Assembly: GCF_005860765.1 (NCBI RefSeq)
Contig: NZ_VCEI01000028.1
Span: 434,001-498,000 of the forward strand
Origin: Dyadobacter sediminis
GTDB lineage: Bacteria > Bacteroidota > Bacteroidia > Cytophagales > Spirosomataceae
Length of the DNA stretch: 64,000 nucleotides
Direction: 5' to 3'
Shown one piece after another: positions 1 through 8,687 of this stretch. Made by a program: the position numbers and the translations under genes. The notes beneath the pieces are model-generated. The model saw only the letters and a program-made list of their open reading frames with translations, did not search any database and was not told where the DNA came from. Every line of letters starts with the position of its first letter. Position 1 is the first letter of the stretch.

Positions 1-95
1 AGCACATGGACGTATTAAGCAGCAGGAAGGTGTTGCTTTACAACGAAATCAGTAACCTGGGAAATCAGGAATTGTCCGAGCTGAATGTTGCATGA
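1..95 (+). CDS. C-terminal end of an unidentified protein (partial)
   Basis: One plus-strand frame is open from the left edge to a TGA at 93-95 and gives about 30 residues ending in SELNVA. The other two plus frames have stops within the first 55 bases. A strong bidirectional hairpin follows 26 bases later, as expected for the end of a transcription unit. The tail is too short to assign to a family. Confidence 0.5.
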   Translation, partial: HMDVLSSRKVLLYNEISNLGNQELSELNVA

Positions 96-120
96 AACAG
101 TACGGATGAATTTTCGTGAT

Positions 121-151
121 AAAAAAGAGCGGCTGTATGCCGCTCTTTTTT
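121..151. terminator. Bidirectional intrinsic terminator
   Basis: A GC-rich 9-bp stem (AAGAGCGGC / GCCGCTCTT) with a 5-base loop is flanked by A-runs on the left and T-runs on the right. It can therefore stop transcription both from the partial plus-strand gene ending at 95 and from glgX on the minus strand, whose stop codon it touches. Confidence 0.85.
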
Positions 152-2324
152 ATGCCGTCCGGCATTTCAGTACCATGACAGAACGTGCCTGAACTTCAAT
201 GGTTTCTCCGGGTTTAAATTCCTGTTCATCTTCACCCAGAAATCCGTCACTTGTGTCAATGACTTTGTGCCATGCATTGTCGCATTCATCTGCCGGAAGT
301 ATGTAGTCAAGGGAATCTTCATGTGCATTGAAAATAATGAAAAAACTATCGTCATAAATTCTTGCACCATCGTAGTTTACACAGCGTATCCCTTTGCCGT
401 TCAGGTAAACACTCAGGGATTTGGCCAGGTCATGCTGCCAGTTTTCTTCGGTCATCTGACTTCCATCGGGCATAAACCACATGATATCGTCGCGGCCTGC
501 GCCGGTAACAGGCAATCCCTGAAACCACCGTCTGCGCCGGAAAGACGGATGTTTTTTAATGAAGCGGATAATGCCCTTTGTAAACTCCAGTAATTCATGG
601 TCAGCAGACTGCCAGTTCAGCCATGAAATTTCATTATCCTGGCAGTATGCATTGTTGTTTCCGTTCTGCGTCCTGCCGAGTTCATCGCCGGCAACGAGCA
701 TGGGAACGCCCTGCGATAAAAACAAAGTAGCCAGTAGATTGCGTTTTTGCCTGTTACGCAGTGCAATAATTTCTGCCTGATCCGTTGGACCTTCCACGCC
801 GCAGTTCCAGCTGTTGTTATCATTTGCGCCGTCGTTGTTGTCTTCTCCGTTTGCTTCATTGTGCTTGTCATTATAGCTCACAAGGTCGTTCAGTGTAAAA
901 CCGTCGTGTGCCGTAATCAGGTTTATGCTGGCTGTCGGCCTGCGGTATCCGCCTTTGTAAAGGTCAGGACTTCCCGTAAAGCGCATTGCAAAGTCAGCCA
1001 GCATACTTTCTGATCCGCGCCAGTAATTGCGGATACAATCGCGGTACATGCCGTTCCATTCCGCCCAGCCACCCGGAAATTTGCCTACCATATACCCATC
1101 CGCATTGATATCCCAGGGCTCGGCGATCAATTTTACCTGTGAAATTACAGGGTCCTGATGAATGATATTAAAGAACGAGCTTAATGTATCCGTATCGTGC
1201 AGTACCCGTGCAAGCGCGGAAGCCAGGTCAAAGCGGAAGCCGTCCACATGCATTTCTGTGATCCAGTAACGCAGGCTGTCCATAATCATGGCCAGCGCAT
1301 TGGGAAGCCGGGCATTGATGGTGTTGCCGGTTCCTGTATAATCCATGTAATACCGCGGTTCATCGTCTTTCAGGCGGTAATAGGATGCATTGTCCAAACC
1401 TTTGTAGGACAGCGTAGGACCCATATGATTTCCTTCTGCAGTATGGTTGTACACCACATCCAGTATAATTTCAATCCCTGCTTTATGCAGCTCTTTTACC
1501 ATATTTTTGAACTCTGCTACTTCTTCTCCTTTCCCTTTTGCGCTGCTGTAACGGCTGTCCGGGGCAAAGAAGCAAAGGGAGTTGTAACCCCAGTAGTTGG
1601 TCAGTCCGTTTTCAAGCAGATGCCTGTCAGCAATAAAATAATGAATGGGCAAAAGTTCTATAGCCGTAATACCAAGTTCTTTCAGATATTTGATAGTTAC
1701 CGGATGTGCCAGCGCCGCATAGGTGCCGCGTATTTCTTCGGGTATTTCATTGTTCAGTATGGTGAAACCTTTTACATGCGCTTCGTAAATAATAGTGTCA
1801 TGATAAGGAATGTTTGGCCGGCTGTCATTTTCCCAGTCAAAGGAGTAGTCTACGACTACGGATTTTGGAATAAAAGGCGCGCTGTTGGATTCACTGAAAC
1901 CCAGATCTTCTTTTTCATGACCGACTTCATAGCCAAACAATGCATCGTCCCATCTGATTTTCCCGGCAAGTGATTTTGCATAAGGATCAATCAGTAATTT
2001 GTTGGGATTGAAACGATGGCCATTTTCAGGTTCGTAGGGCCCGAATACACGGTATCCGTAAAGCTGGCCGGGTTTCAGATCAGGAACATAAACATGCCAT
2101 ATATGATGGCTGACTTCTTCAATTTTGATCTTGACGTATTCTTCTGCATCGTTTTCATCATTGAAAAGACAAAGCTGAATACTTTCTGCATTCTCGGAAA
2201 AGACTGCAAAATTCACACCTTTTCCGTCCCAGGTTGCGCCCAGTGGATAAGGCTGGCCGGGCATTACTTTCAGACTTGATGATTCCGGAGAATCCAGAAT
2301 TTCATTTTCAATATGCTGATCCAT
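150..2324 (-). CDS. glgX: Glycogen debranching enzyme, GlgX/isoamylase type (GH13)
   Basis: This 724-residue GH13 enzyme hydrolyses alpha-1,6 branches of glycogen in the cytoplasm. An N-terminal CBM48-like domain (about 20-120) is followed by the catalytic barrel with the four GH13 regions: DVVYNH (289-294), GFRFD with nucleophile D366, AEPWD with acid/base E402, and AHDGF with the HD pair at 473-474. The long Asn/Asp-rich loop after region IV (about 488-507) is typical of GlgX/TreX proteins, and the length is normal for the family. The start is ATG at 2324. No other glycogen gene is visible, so the enzyme seems to be encoded apart from glgA/B/C. It is the last gene of a minus-strand series and ends in the hairpin at 121-151. 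Confidence 0.93.
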   Translation of the reverse strand: MDQHIENEILDSPESSSLKVMPGQPYPLGATWDGKGVNFAVFSENAESIQLCLFNDENDAEEYVKIKIEEVSHHIWHVYVPDLKPGQLYGYRVFGPYEPENGHRFNPNKLLIDPYAKSLAGKIRWDDALFGYEVGHEKEDLGFSESNSAPFIPKSVVVDYSFDWENDSRPNIPYHDTIIYEAHVKGFTILNNEIPEEIRGTYAALAHPVTIKYLKELGITAIELLPIHYFIADRHLLENGLTNYWGYNSLCFFAPDSRYSSAKGKGEEVAEFKNMVKELHKAGIEIILDVVYNHTAEGNHMGPTLSYKGLDNASYYRLKDDEPRYYMDYTGTGNTINARLPNALAMIMDSLRYWITEMHVDGFRFDLASALARVLHDTDTLSSFFNIIHQDPVISQVKLIAEPWDINADGYMVGKFPGGWAEWNGMYRDCIRNYWRGSESMLADFAMRFTGSPDLYKGGYRRPTASINLITAHDGFTLNDLVSYNDKHNEANGEDNNDGANDNNSWNCGVEGPTDQAEIIALRNRQKRNLLATLFLSQGVPMLVAGDELGRTQNGNNNAYCQDNEISWLNWQSADHELLEFTKGIIRFIKKHPSFRRRRWFQGLPVTGAGRDDIMWFMPDGSQMTEENWQHDLAKSLSVYLNGKGIRCVNYDGARIYDDSFFIIFNAHEDSLDYILPADECDNAWHKVIDTSDGFLGEDEQEFKPGETIEVQARSVMVLKCRTA

Positions 2325-2474
2325 TAGTGCGTAGTATTTTAAATTTCAAATTCGGATACATTGCGCAGTTAAAGTTGTGCCAGACAAATGGAAATGGTGC
2401 GTACAACTGATCAGGATGCCATTCCGGAATTACAAACCGGATTTGCTGTTGCTCTGTTTGTGAAAAGAACCGTA

Positions 2475-3146
2475 TTATTTGCCCGTCTGCATATCCGGCG
2501 CATCCACAGGCTTGGATTCAGGAGAACCTTTCTGGCGCAGGAATATGGTGAAAATGACGATAGAAGCGATGGAAAGAAACTCACTTTGCCAGTTCTGAAA
2601 GGACTCAAACCAGAAATTGGCCTGCATCAGATAATCAGTCATGCTGTCCGGCGGCTGGTTATTGATTGCATTCTGGTCGTTATGATCCAGCCAGCTTCCG
2701 TACAAATGAAAATACCAGCTTACAAGAAAAAGCAGGATAAAAGTAAGCGACAGGGAGCCTTCATATAATTTCAGGATCCAGCCTCCTTTCTTTACAGCCC
2801 ACGGTGCATCTTTGTGAGGCTCAGGTTCTTTGTCAACATCTTCGGGCTCATCGAGCGATTTAGACTCAGCGGAACCGATTTGCCTGAGCTTGATTGTAAG
2901 AATAACATACAATGCCATTTGCAGGAATTCACTTTCAAAATTTTCAAATGTGGCTGAAATAAAGTGACCGCTCTGGAGGTAAGTTGTAAAACTGATCGGT
3001 TCAACTTTGTCTTGCTTGCGTTCTGCATTGTTTTCATGCCAGCCGGTAACAGCTTGTGCAATCAGGGTTAAAACAAACAGCGATGTAAATACAATGCTCA
3101 GGCCGTTTCTGTAAAAAAAGGTCTGTTTTGATCTGGATGGGCTCAT
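2475..3146 (-). CDS. DUF6766 family membrane protein with internal duplication
   Basis: This small inner-membrane protein has no known function. It starts with a charged stretch and a helix (near RNGLSIVF) and then shows two copies of the same unit. Each unit has a hydrophobic helix, a W-H/Y-E/D-N loop, a segment with SEFLQMA or SEFLSIA, another helix, and a motif LRQxGSxESK. This layout fits DUF6766, a family found next to stress genes in many bacteria. I chose ATG at 3146 (223 residues); an in-frame TTG at 3179 would add 11 residues but matches nothing expected. It lies 185 bp downstream of the baeRF gene on the same strand, with a terminator between them, so it is probably transcribed separately. 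The topology (four helices) is read from hydrophobicity only. Confidence 0.7.
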   Translation of the reverse strand: MSPSRSKQTFFYRNGLSIVFTSLFVLTLIAQAVTGWHENNAERKQDKVEPISFTTYLQSGHFISATFENFESEFLQMALYVILTIKLRQIGSAESKSLDEPEDVDKEPEPHKDAPWAVKKGGWILKLYEGSLSLTFILLFLVSWYFHLYGSWLDHNDQNAINNQPPDSMTDYLMQANFWFESFQNWQSEFLSIASIVIFTIFLRQKGSPESKPVDAPDMQTGK

Positions 3147-3277
3147 ATATGTGGAAAAAACTTTGCTGTTAATGTTCAATACGGTTACTACGGTAATCTT
3201 GTGCCAGTCTTTATGTATATACGAAACAGCTTCCGGAATTTTGTTTGTGGACTAAAATACACGAATGCTTCAGACCA

Positions 3278-3315
3278 AAAAAGGACAGGAATCACACATG
3301 GTTCCTGTCCTTTTT
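3278..3315. terminator. Bidirectional intrinsic terminator
   Basis: A perfect 14-base inverted repeat (AAAAAGGACAGGAA / TTCCTGTCCTTTTT) with a 10-base loop lies just past the minus-strand stop at 3332. The outer A and T runs make it a terminator in both directions. It separates the baeRF gene from the DUF6766 gene. Confidence 0.85.
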
Positions 3316-3331
3316 ACAAATTCTCTGTTTA

Positions 3332-4786
3332 TTAATATCTGAAAACGCCGGCGATGACAGAATCCGCGGGCATTTCTTCTTTTTCCAGCAGAAAAACTTC
3401 CCCTCCGGTCATCAGGGTTTTGATCAGCGCCTGACCTGCCAGATCTTCCGCTTCTTCCGATTCACTTTCATGCAGTGCGAGTTCGGTTGTATTTTCATCA
3501 AAAGTACCCCAGATATGTGAAGCCTTTTGTACAAAAATGTGGGACAACCTGCCGTAATATGCCGCAGGGATTACATCTGCAGGAATGGAAGAAGTAAGTT
3601 CCGTTGCAGACTGGTTTGCATAAATGGTAAGTGCCTTGTCCTGCGCCTGAAGAAAATACGGCTGCATAACCTCTTTTGCAAGTTTGTAAAGCTCACTTTT
3701 GACGTCATGCTCATGGCTTCCTGTAAGTGCTTCGCTGTAAACATTGTGGTAATCGCAAACAGACCTGTAGATCGGAATAAGGTATTCTACTCCGGCCAGC
3801 AGCAACGGTGCGTTTTCCTTGTTGAATATTTCCTTGAACAACACATCGTCTACTGCTTCGAAGTAAGCAGCAATCAAATCTTTTTCCTCAGGGTTGCCGC
3901 CGCCGATTCCATGGAAACTGGCGCCGCCGTTTCCGCCTCTTCCGCCGGCACGGAAAGTACTGGCGTCTTTGTCAGGAAAATCTTTTACATCTTCCATGCT
4001 TTCCGGGAGCGCGGGAACATCAATGTACTCCATTCCGAACGCATCGGCTCGAAACAGTTTGCAATGATGTTTTGTAATCACCAGCAGATAGAAATACTCT
4101 TTGCGGGCAAGAATCGGAACCAGCGGAGTTACATAAAAGGATGTATTGCAGATAATTTCGTTTTCAGCCGGAGCAACAGGCATTTTGATATACTTGAAGT
4201 ATCCTTCTGAAATAAAGACGGCCAGTCCCGGAGTAAGGTTTGCCCAGAAATCATCCTGATTCAGCAATTCATAGCCAGGCGTAAGCATGTTCTCAATCAG
4301 ACTTTCCGGAATTTCCTTTTCAACCAGCGTTGCCCTTAATTCCTGAAGCATGTTCTTGAATCGGATGGCGTCCTTCTTTTCATTCACTTCCACACCCGAC
4401 TCGTGCGTACCGAAATACAAGGACGCCGCGCATGAAGATTTGAAATTGGCCAGCTCCACGAACACTTCTTTTTCAAGAACACCGGGCAGTTCCTCCGGCT
4501 CCGTCTTGACTTCTGCATCCATAGCCAGTTCCACAGTCTTGTCACTTTCCGGTTTATTATCCTTGTTTTTAAAAGTCTGCTCTTTTTTTGAGACATTCCG
4601 GTTGGGATGCCTTACCGGTATGGAAGCTGAAATGGTCTGATCGTCGTCTGTGTAAGTATCGGACAGTTCCAGAAATTCTTCTACTTTATCGGATGGAGAT
4701 GTAGGAATCCCTAAACCTTCCTCCTTATTGATCGCCGTTGGCTTTCCTTTCGCGGGGTGAAACCCTCCAGATTTATCTTTTCCCAT
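3332..4786 (-). CDS. Bacterial release-factor-like (baeRF) family protein
   Basis: About 484 residues from ATG 4786; an upstream in-frame TTG at 4819 is less likely. The N-terminal 110 or so residues are polar, low in complexity and probably disordered. The rest resembles bacterial proteins related to archaeo-eukaryotic release factor 1 (baeRF). It has an N-terminal region with ASLYFGTHESGVEVN, a strand-rich middle with AVFISEGYFKY and LLVITKHHCKLFRAD, a glycine-rich loop around 3890-3955 (GGRGGNGGASFHGIGGG), and a C-terminal pelota-like part with LLAGVEYLIPIYR. The glycine-rich loop is where aRF1/eRF1 carry GGQ, but no GGQ is present. Members are proposed to act at ribosomes or on peptidyl-tRNA; no activity is shown here. 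It lies between the CheB-like gene and the terminator at 3278. The family call is from motif memory. Confidence 0.6.
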   Translation of the reverse strand: MGKDKSGGFHPAKGKPTAINKEEGLGIPTSPSDKVEEFLELSDTYTDDDQTISASIPVRHPNRNVSKKEQTFKNKDNKPESDKTVELAMDAEVKTEPEELPGVLEKEVFVELANFKSSCAASLYFGTHESGVEVNEKKDAIRFKNMLQELRATLVEKEIPESLIENMLTPGYELLNQDDFWANLTPGLAVFISEGYFKYIKMPVAPAENEIICNTSFYVTPLVPILARKEYFYLLVITKHHCKLFRADAFGMEYIDVPALPESMEDVKDFPDKDASTFRAGGRGGNGGASFHGIGGGNPEEKDLIAAYFEAVDDVLFKEIFNKENAPLLLAGVEYLIPIYRSVCDYHNVYSEALTGSHEHDVKSELYKLAKEVMQPYFLQAQDKALTIYANQSATELTSSIPADVIPAAYYGRLSHIFVQKASHIWGTFDENTTELALHESESEEAEDLAGQALIKTLMTGGEVFLLEKEEMPADSVIAGVFRY

Positions 4787-4986
4787 AATCGTAATAAATT
4801 TTTTTAGCCGGGCAGGCAATTAACATGCCGGATAAGCTTTGATGTATCAATTCAGGCAGAAAGATTTTTATTAGAATAGAAGGAATATGATTTCAGAATA
4901 TTACCGGCATTTCCGCATTTGTCCGCTTGTGGATATTTTTCTACTACTGCAATGAACGACCGTTCACAACAAGATTTTACAGGAAG

Positions 4987-6006
4987 CTACATACCGGTTT
5001 TTCCGGAACCGCCGCCAAGCTGATCGAAAAGAAAAGCCCGGAGCAGGTTTGTTGCTTTCCTCGTTTTTGTGGCCTTTGAAAGAAAATTTACCGCTGTACC
5101 TTCATTGCCTGTCTCCCTGGATTTATCCGCGGACTTTTCCAGCAGAATAATGCGTTCTTCCAGGCTTCTTATGGTCTGCCACACCTTGACTTCCGTCATT
5201 TGGCTGACTTCCTCCATAAGCGATTCCGAACTGTAAGCGTGGCCCGTATGGCATCTGTAGCGCGTGATTTTATCTTCGGTCAGCAAATTAAGTGCTCCTC
5301 CGCATTCCGGGCATGTTAATGAAGATGGCTCGCCCACATTGATAATTCCTTTTTCAAAAGCATTCTGCTGGGCAGCAATGTCAATTTCCATTTTCATCAA
5401 CTCTTTGTTTTTATCCACTTCAATGGGCATTTCCTCTACTTCAATTTCAGCTAACCCGGTCAGCAGCTCTGGGATATAAACAAGCGGAACAATATAATCT
5501 ACGTTAACATGTTCCAGAACATTTTGAGGCATGCTCTGATACATGGCGTCCAATGGATCCTGTACAATCGTTATTCCTTTCATCTGGTTTACTGCCCACA
5601 TTCCGGAAGTGCCGTCATCCAGCATACCTGTCAGGATTATACCTATGACCCCGTTTTTGTAAGTATAGGCAGCCGAGCGGAAAAGGGCATCAACGGAAGG
5701 GCGGAAACGGTTTTCCTTGGGTCCTTTTTTAACAAGTATATGGTCGTCTTCAATAAGCATGTGATGGTCCGGCGGTGCAATGTAGATATGCCCGTTCCGG
5801 ATCTGTTCTCCGTCTTCCGGATGTTTGGCTTTCAAATGGCCTGCATGGTTCAGGATTTCAGGTAAATAGCTGTGTACTTGCGGAGCAATATGCTGAACAA
5901 TGAAAATCGGCACTCCAAAATCAGCCGGTAAAGAAGCGACCAGTTCTTTCAGTGCAATCACACCGCCTGCCGAAGATCCGATTACGATAACTCTGCTTTT
6001 TTTCAT
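4987..6006 (-). CDS. Stand-alone CheB-type methylesterase domain with C-terminal zinc ribbon
   Basis: Residues 1-190 match the catalytic domain of the chemoreceptor methylesterase CheB. S12 in GSSAGG, H39 in VQHI and D131 in LDDG correspond to the Ser-His-Asp triad. The receiver domain that normally precedes it is absent, so phosphorylation cannot control it in the usual way. After a Lys/Glu/Met-rich linker (190-220) there is a zinc-ribbon-like unit (C232, C235, C252, H256) and a helical C-terminus with coiled-coil character. No cheA, cheR or receptor gene is near. In Bacteroidota such proteins occur outside chemotaxis clusters, often with stress genes, so the substrate is open. The start is ATG 6006. 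A 200-bp untranslated stretch separates it from the baeRF gene. Confidence 0.8.
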   Translation of the reverse strand: MKKSRVIVIGSSAGGVIALKELVASLPADFGVPIFIVQHIAPQVHSYLPEILNHAGHLKAKHPEDGEQIRNGHIYIAPPDHHMLIEDDHILVKKGPKENRFRPSVDALFRSAAYTYKNGVIGIILTGMLDDGTSGMWAVNQMKGITIVQDPLDAMYQSMPQNVLEHVNVDYIVPLVYIPELLTGLAEIEVEEMPIEVDKNKELMKMEIDIAAQQNAFEKGIINVGEPSSLTCPECGGALNLLTEDKITRYRCHTGHAYSSESLMEEVSQMTEVKVWQTIRSLEERIILLEKSADKSRETGNEGTAVNFLSKATKTRKATNLLRAFLFDQLGGGSGKTGM

Positions 6007-6051
6007 TCAGGTAATGATCAGACAATTCTTGGATGAGTATATAAACAACAA

Positions 6052-6094
6052 GGCCGGAGCTACTTCTCATGATAATCATTCAGTAACTCCGGCC
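6052..6094 (-). terminator. GC-rich hairpin, possible weak terminator after the NIPSNAP gene
   Basis: An 8-bp stem (GGCCGGAG / CTCCGGCC) surrounds a 27-base AT-rich loop just past the NIPSNAP stop at 6135. On the minus strand it is followed by a broken T-tract (TTGTTGTTT), so termination would be weak. It also sits 45-90 bases upstream of the CheB-like start and could act as a leader structure. Confidence 0.4.
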
Positions 6095-6134
6095 CGCCTG
6101 GATTAATGACAGTATACAGCGTTTTAAAATACAA

Positions 6135-6926
6135 TCATATATCGGAAAATGCCATTGGATGAAGAAGGTATATATCTGCACGCAGAAAGTTATGCGCATA
6201 CTCCGGCTGTGCATTCAGCTTAGTCCATGCAGGATCGCTGCCGAAAGCTTTCCAGTGCGCATCGCGTTCCGCTTTGTTTTCAAAGGAAGACATATACATC
6301 AGGCTCGGCATTTTTCCGCCTGCTTTTACCTGGCCGCAAAATACAACATTGAAACCCAGCCGGCTGAAAATGGCAAGTTCTCCGTTATTGAACTGGCTGA
6401 TTTTATTTTCATGTAATTTCTCACTGGCGGCTTCATACCTGCGCAGTTCATAGATTCTTTCGGAAGGACCCGATTGCAATGCAGGCGCTTTGAAAGCGGG
6501 CATTCCTGCAAATGCTTCCATAAAAACGGATTCAAAACCCGCGTGCACCGGATTGTTGTATTCTGTTTCAATGTAATCTCTTCCGGCTGTCACATATTGC
6601 TTGTCCTTTGAAATGGTTTGCGGCAAGGAAAGAAACTGTTCTGCAGACTTGAAAGGAATCAGTACATACAACAGCGAATCCTTTTCGTCAGCAGGCTCAA
6701 AAACACCGACTTTTTTGATGCCCGCGCGGTGCAATGCCGGCAGATAGGCGTCTTTCAAATACGTTTCCAGTCGCTGGCGCTGGCTGTCTTCTTTAAAATG
6801 GTAAATTTTTATCTGGTAAAATTCACGCTTCGGAGCAAAGCCGAACGCGGTATTTTTACAGATAATCAGGATAAAAAGTAAGCTGAACAAACGGAATCTG
6901 GAACGGGGAAACGTACAGGACTTCAT
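6135..6926 (-). CDS. Secreted NIPSNAP-family protein
   Basis: 263 residues with an N-terminal signal peptide (about 1-30, basic start then FSLLFILIICK). Two tandem ferredoxin-like NIPSNAP units follow. The first begins near FYQIKIYHF and the second near RIYELRRYEA; a W-F segment in the second (HWKAFGSDPAW) is typical. In Bacteroidota, secreted NIPSNAP proteins often sit by sugar-uptake and DUF1080 genes, but their reaction is unknown. The start is ATG 6926. The gene is divergent from the MFS carrier at 7167 across a 240-bp region in which I could not identify a promoter with confidence. Confidence 0.8.
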   Translation of the reverse strand: MKSCTFPRSRFRLFSLLFILIICKNTAFGFAPKREFYQIKIYHFKEDSQRQRLETYLKDAYLPALHRAGIKKVGVFEPADEKDSLLYVLIPFKSAEQFLSLPQTISKDKQYVTAGRDYIETEYNNPVHAGFESVFMEAFAGMPAFKAPALQSGPSERIYELRRYEAASEKLHENKISQFNNGELAIFSRLGFNVVFCGQVKAGGKMPSLMYMSSFENKAERDAHWKAFGSDPAWTKLNAQPEYAHNFLRADIYLLHPMAFSDI

Positions 6927-7166
6927 GCATTTTTAGATTAGTGTAAAACTTCTGGACCTTTATTTGAAAATCGGGTAACGGAAAGTGCGTATAATAAGCG
7001 CGATCGTTTACAACTAATATTATGCCACTGCAAATGGCCAGCAGCAAACCTTGAACATAACCCGGTGCAAAATGCAGTATGAAAGCAGGGAAATTGTATT
7101 TTGTACTTATATCCGATCTTGTTTTCAAATCAGCAAGACAATCCTTTTGTCTGTTAACCCTGCATA

Positions 7167-8444
7167 ATGAAGCCGAAACTAGCTCCCGCCCGTTGGTACC
7201 GCATTATTCCAATCGTATTTGTTACTTACAGCCTGGCTTATCTTGACCGTGCCAATTTCGGTTTTGCCGTAGCCGGAGGAATGGCGGAAGATCTGAATAT
7301 CACCAAAGGCATTTCTTCACTGCTGAGCTCGCTGTTTTTTCTGGGCTATTTTTTCTTTCAGATTCCCGGTGCGCATTATGCCGCGCATAAAAGTGCAAAG
7401 AAGCTGATTTTTATTTCGCTGATCTGCTGGGGCGCACTGGCTGCTGCATCCGGAATGGTCAGCAACGTCAGCGTGCTCATTGCCGTACGCTTTATGCTCG
7501 GTGTTGTGGAAAGTGCCGTCATGCCGGCAATGCTTATATTGTTAAGTCAATGGTTTACAAAAAAGGAGCGTTCCCGGGCCAATACTTTCCTGATACTGGG
7601 AAATCCGGTGACGGTATTATGGATGTCCGTTCTGTCCGGTTATCTGATCGATTCCATGGGCTGGCGCTGGATGTTTATTGTTCAGGGATTGCCGGGGATT
7701 GCCTGGGCTTTTATATGGTGGAAAATGATTGATGAAAAACCGGAAGATGCCGGCTGGCTTTCGGATGCGGAAAAAGAAGAAGTAAGGAATGAGCTTCTGG
7801 AAGAGCAGGCGGGCATCCGGCCGGTAAAGAATTATGCTGAGGCTTTCCGGTCTGTTCCTGTTATCCTTCTTTGTCTGCAGTATTTGTTGTGGAGCCTGGG
7901 TGTTTACGGATTTGTCATGTGGCTGCCGTCCATTATAAAAGCAGCGCCGGATGTGGACATTGTAACCACCGGCTGGCTTTCGGCTGTTCCGTATGTGCTG
8001 GCGGTTATCGGAATGCTTGCCGCTTCATACTTTTCGGATAAAACCCTTGACCGGAAAATCTTTATCTGGCCGTTTCTTCTGATTGCTTCTGCTGCATTTT
8101 TCGGAGCGTACTGGCTGGGAACGAGTAACTTCTGGGCGTCGTTTGTGCTTCTGGTTATTGCCGGCGGTGCTTTGTATGCGCCTTATGGCCCTTTCTTTGC
8201 GGTAATCACTGAAATTTTGCCAAAAAATGTGGTCGGTGGAGCAATTGGACTTATCAACAGCCTGGGCGCTTTGGGTTCCTTTGTCGGTTCTTATCTGGTT
8301 GGTTACCTGAATGCCAGCTCCGGCGGTTTTGAAGCTTCCTACATTCTGATGGCAGTAGCATTGCTGCTTGCCGCCTTGCTGACGATTGTAGTTGTAAAGT
8401 CGCCGGACCGTTTGCCTGAAAAGCCGGTTCCGCTAGCCGGTTAA
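7167..8444 (+). CDS. MFS transporter, anion:cation symporter type (hexuronate/glucarate-like)
   Basis: 425 residues with about 12 hydrophobic segments, an inner-membrane secondary carrier. The start WYRIIPIVFVTYSLAYLDRANFG (two helix-flanking motifs with Asp-Arg in YLDRANFG) and the loop EKPEDAGWLSDAE between helices 6 and 7 are characteristic of the ACS family, which takes up organic anions such as hexuronates, glucarate or tartrate. The exact substrate cannot be read. There is no catabolic gene beside it; the closest neighbour is the divergent NIPSNAP gene. The start is ATG 7167, and the transcript can end at the hairpin 8493-8530. Confidence 0.85.
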   Translation: MKPKLAPARWYRIIPIVFVTYSLAYLDRANFGFAVAGGMAEDLNITKGISSLLSSLFFLGYFFFQIPGAHYAAHKSAKKLIFISLICWGALAAASGMVSNVSVLIAVRFMLGVVESAVMPAMLILLSQWFTKKERSRANTFLILGNPVTVLWMSVLSGYLIDSMGWRWMFIVQGLPGIAWAFIWWKMIDEKPEDAGWLSDAEKEEVRNELLEEQAGIRPVKNYAEAFRSVPVILLCLQYLLWSLGVYGFVMWLPSIIKAAPDVDIVTTGWLSAVPYVLAVIGMLAASYFSDKTLDRKIFIWPFLLIASAAFFGAYWLGTSNFWASFVLLVIAGGALYAPYGPFFAVITEILPKNVVGGAIGLINSLGALGSFVGSYLVGYLNASSGGFEASYILMAVALLLAALLTIVVVKSPDRLPEKPVPLAG

Positions 8445-8492
8445 TGGCCGTGTCCGTACTGGAGGTATGAACAGATCAGGCCGGATGCAAAC

Positions 8493-8530
8493 AAAAAGAG
8501 GATGCACATGGAAATGTACATCCTCTTTTT
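8493..8530. terminator. Bidirectional intrinsic terminator between MFS gene and tRNA-Leu
   Basis: The inverted repeat AAAAAGAGGATG / CATCCTCTTTTT has a nearly complementary inner part (CACATG / ATGTA) and A and T runs outside. It lies downstream of the plus-strand MFS gene and directly past the 3' end of the minus-strand tRNA-Leu, so it serves both. Confidence 0.85.
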
Positions 8531-8618
8531 GGTACCGGGGACGGGAATCGAACCCGTACGAGCGTTTCGGCTCACAGGATTTTAAGTCCTGCGTGTCTAC
8601 CAGTTCCACCACCCCGGC
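8530..8618 (-). tRNA. tRNA-Leu (anticodon TAA)
   Basis: The reverse complement folds as a class II tRNA. It has acceptor GCCGGGG with CCCCGGT (a G-U first pair), D-arm, anticodon stem CAGGA / TCCTG around loop CTTAAAA (anticodon TAA), a long variable arm with AGC / GCT pairing, T-arm with GTTCGATTC, discriminator A and a genome-encoded CCA. It decodes UUA and UUG. Confidence 0.95.
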
Positions 8619-8652
8619 ATTGGCTATTGTTAAAAACGATAGCACCTATGAG

Positions 8653-8677
8653 AAAAAAAGCACCGTTTCCGGTGCTT
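8653..8677 (-). terminator. Intrinsic terminator after tRNA-Gly
   Basis: On the minus strand a GCACCG / CGGTGC stem with a 4-base loop is followed by seven T residues. It lies 10 bases past the 3' end of tRNA-Gly, so the two tRNAs may not share a full-length transcript. Confidence 0.75.
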
Positions 8678-8687
8678 GAGTTCTCTG

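Noticed and set aside
1197-1973. 258-codon plus-strand frame
   Set aside because: Antisense to glgX, whose GH13 motifs are intact; composition is not protein-like.
6856-7128. 90-codon minus-strand frame upstream of the NIPSNAP gene
   Set aside because: Overlaps the NIPSNAP signal peptide in another phase and occupies the likely promoter region.
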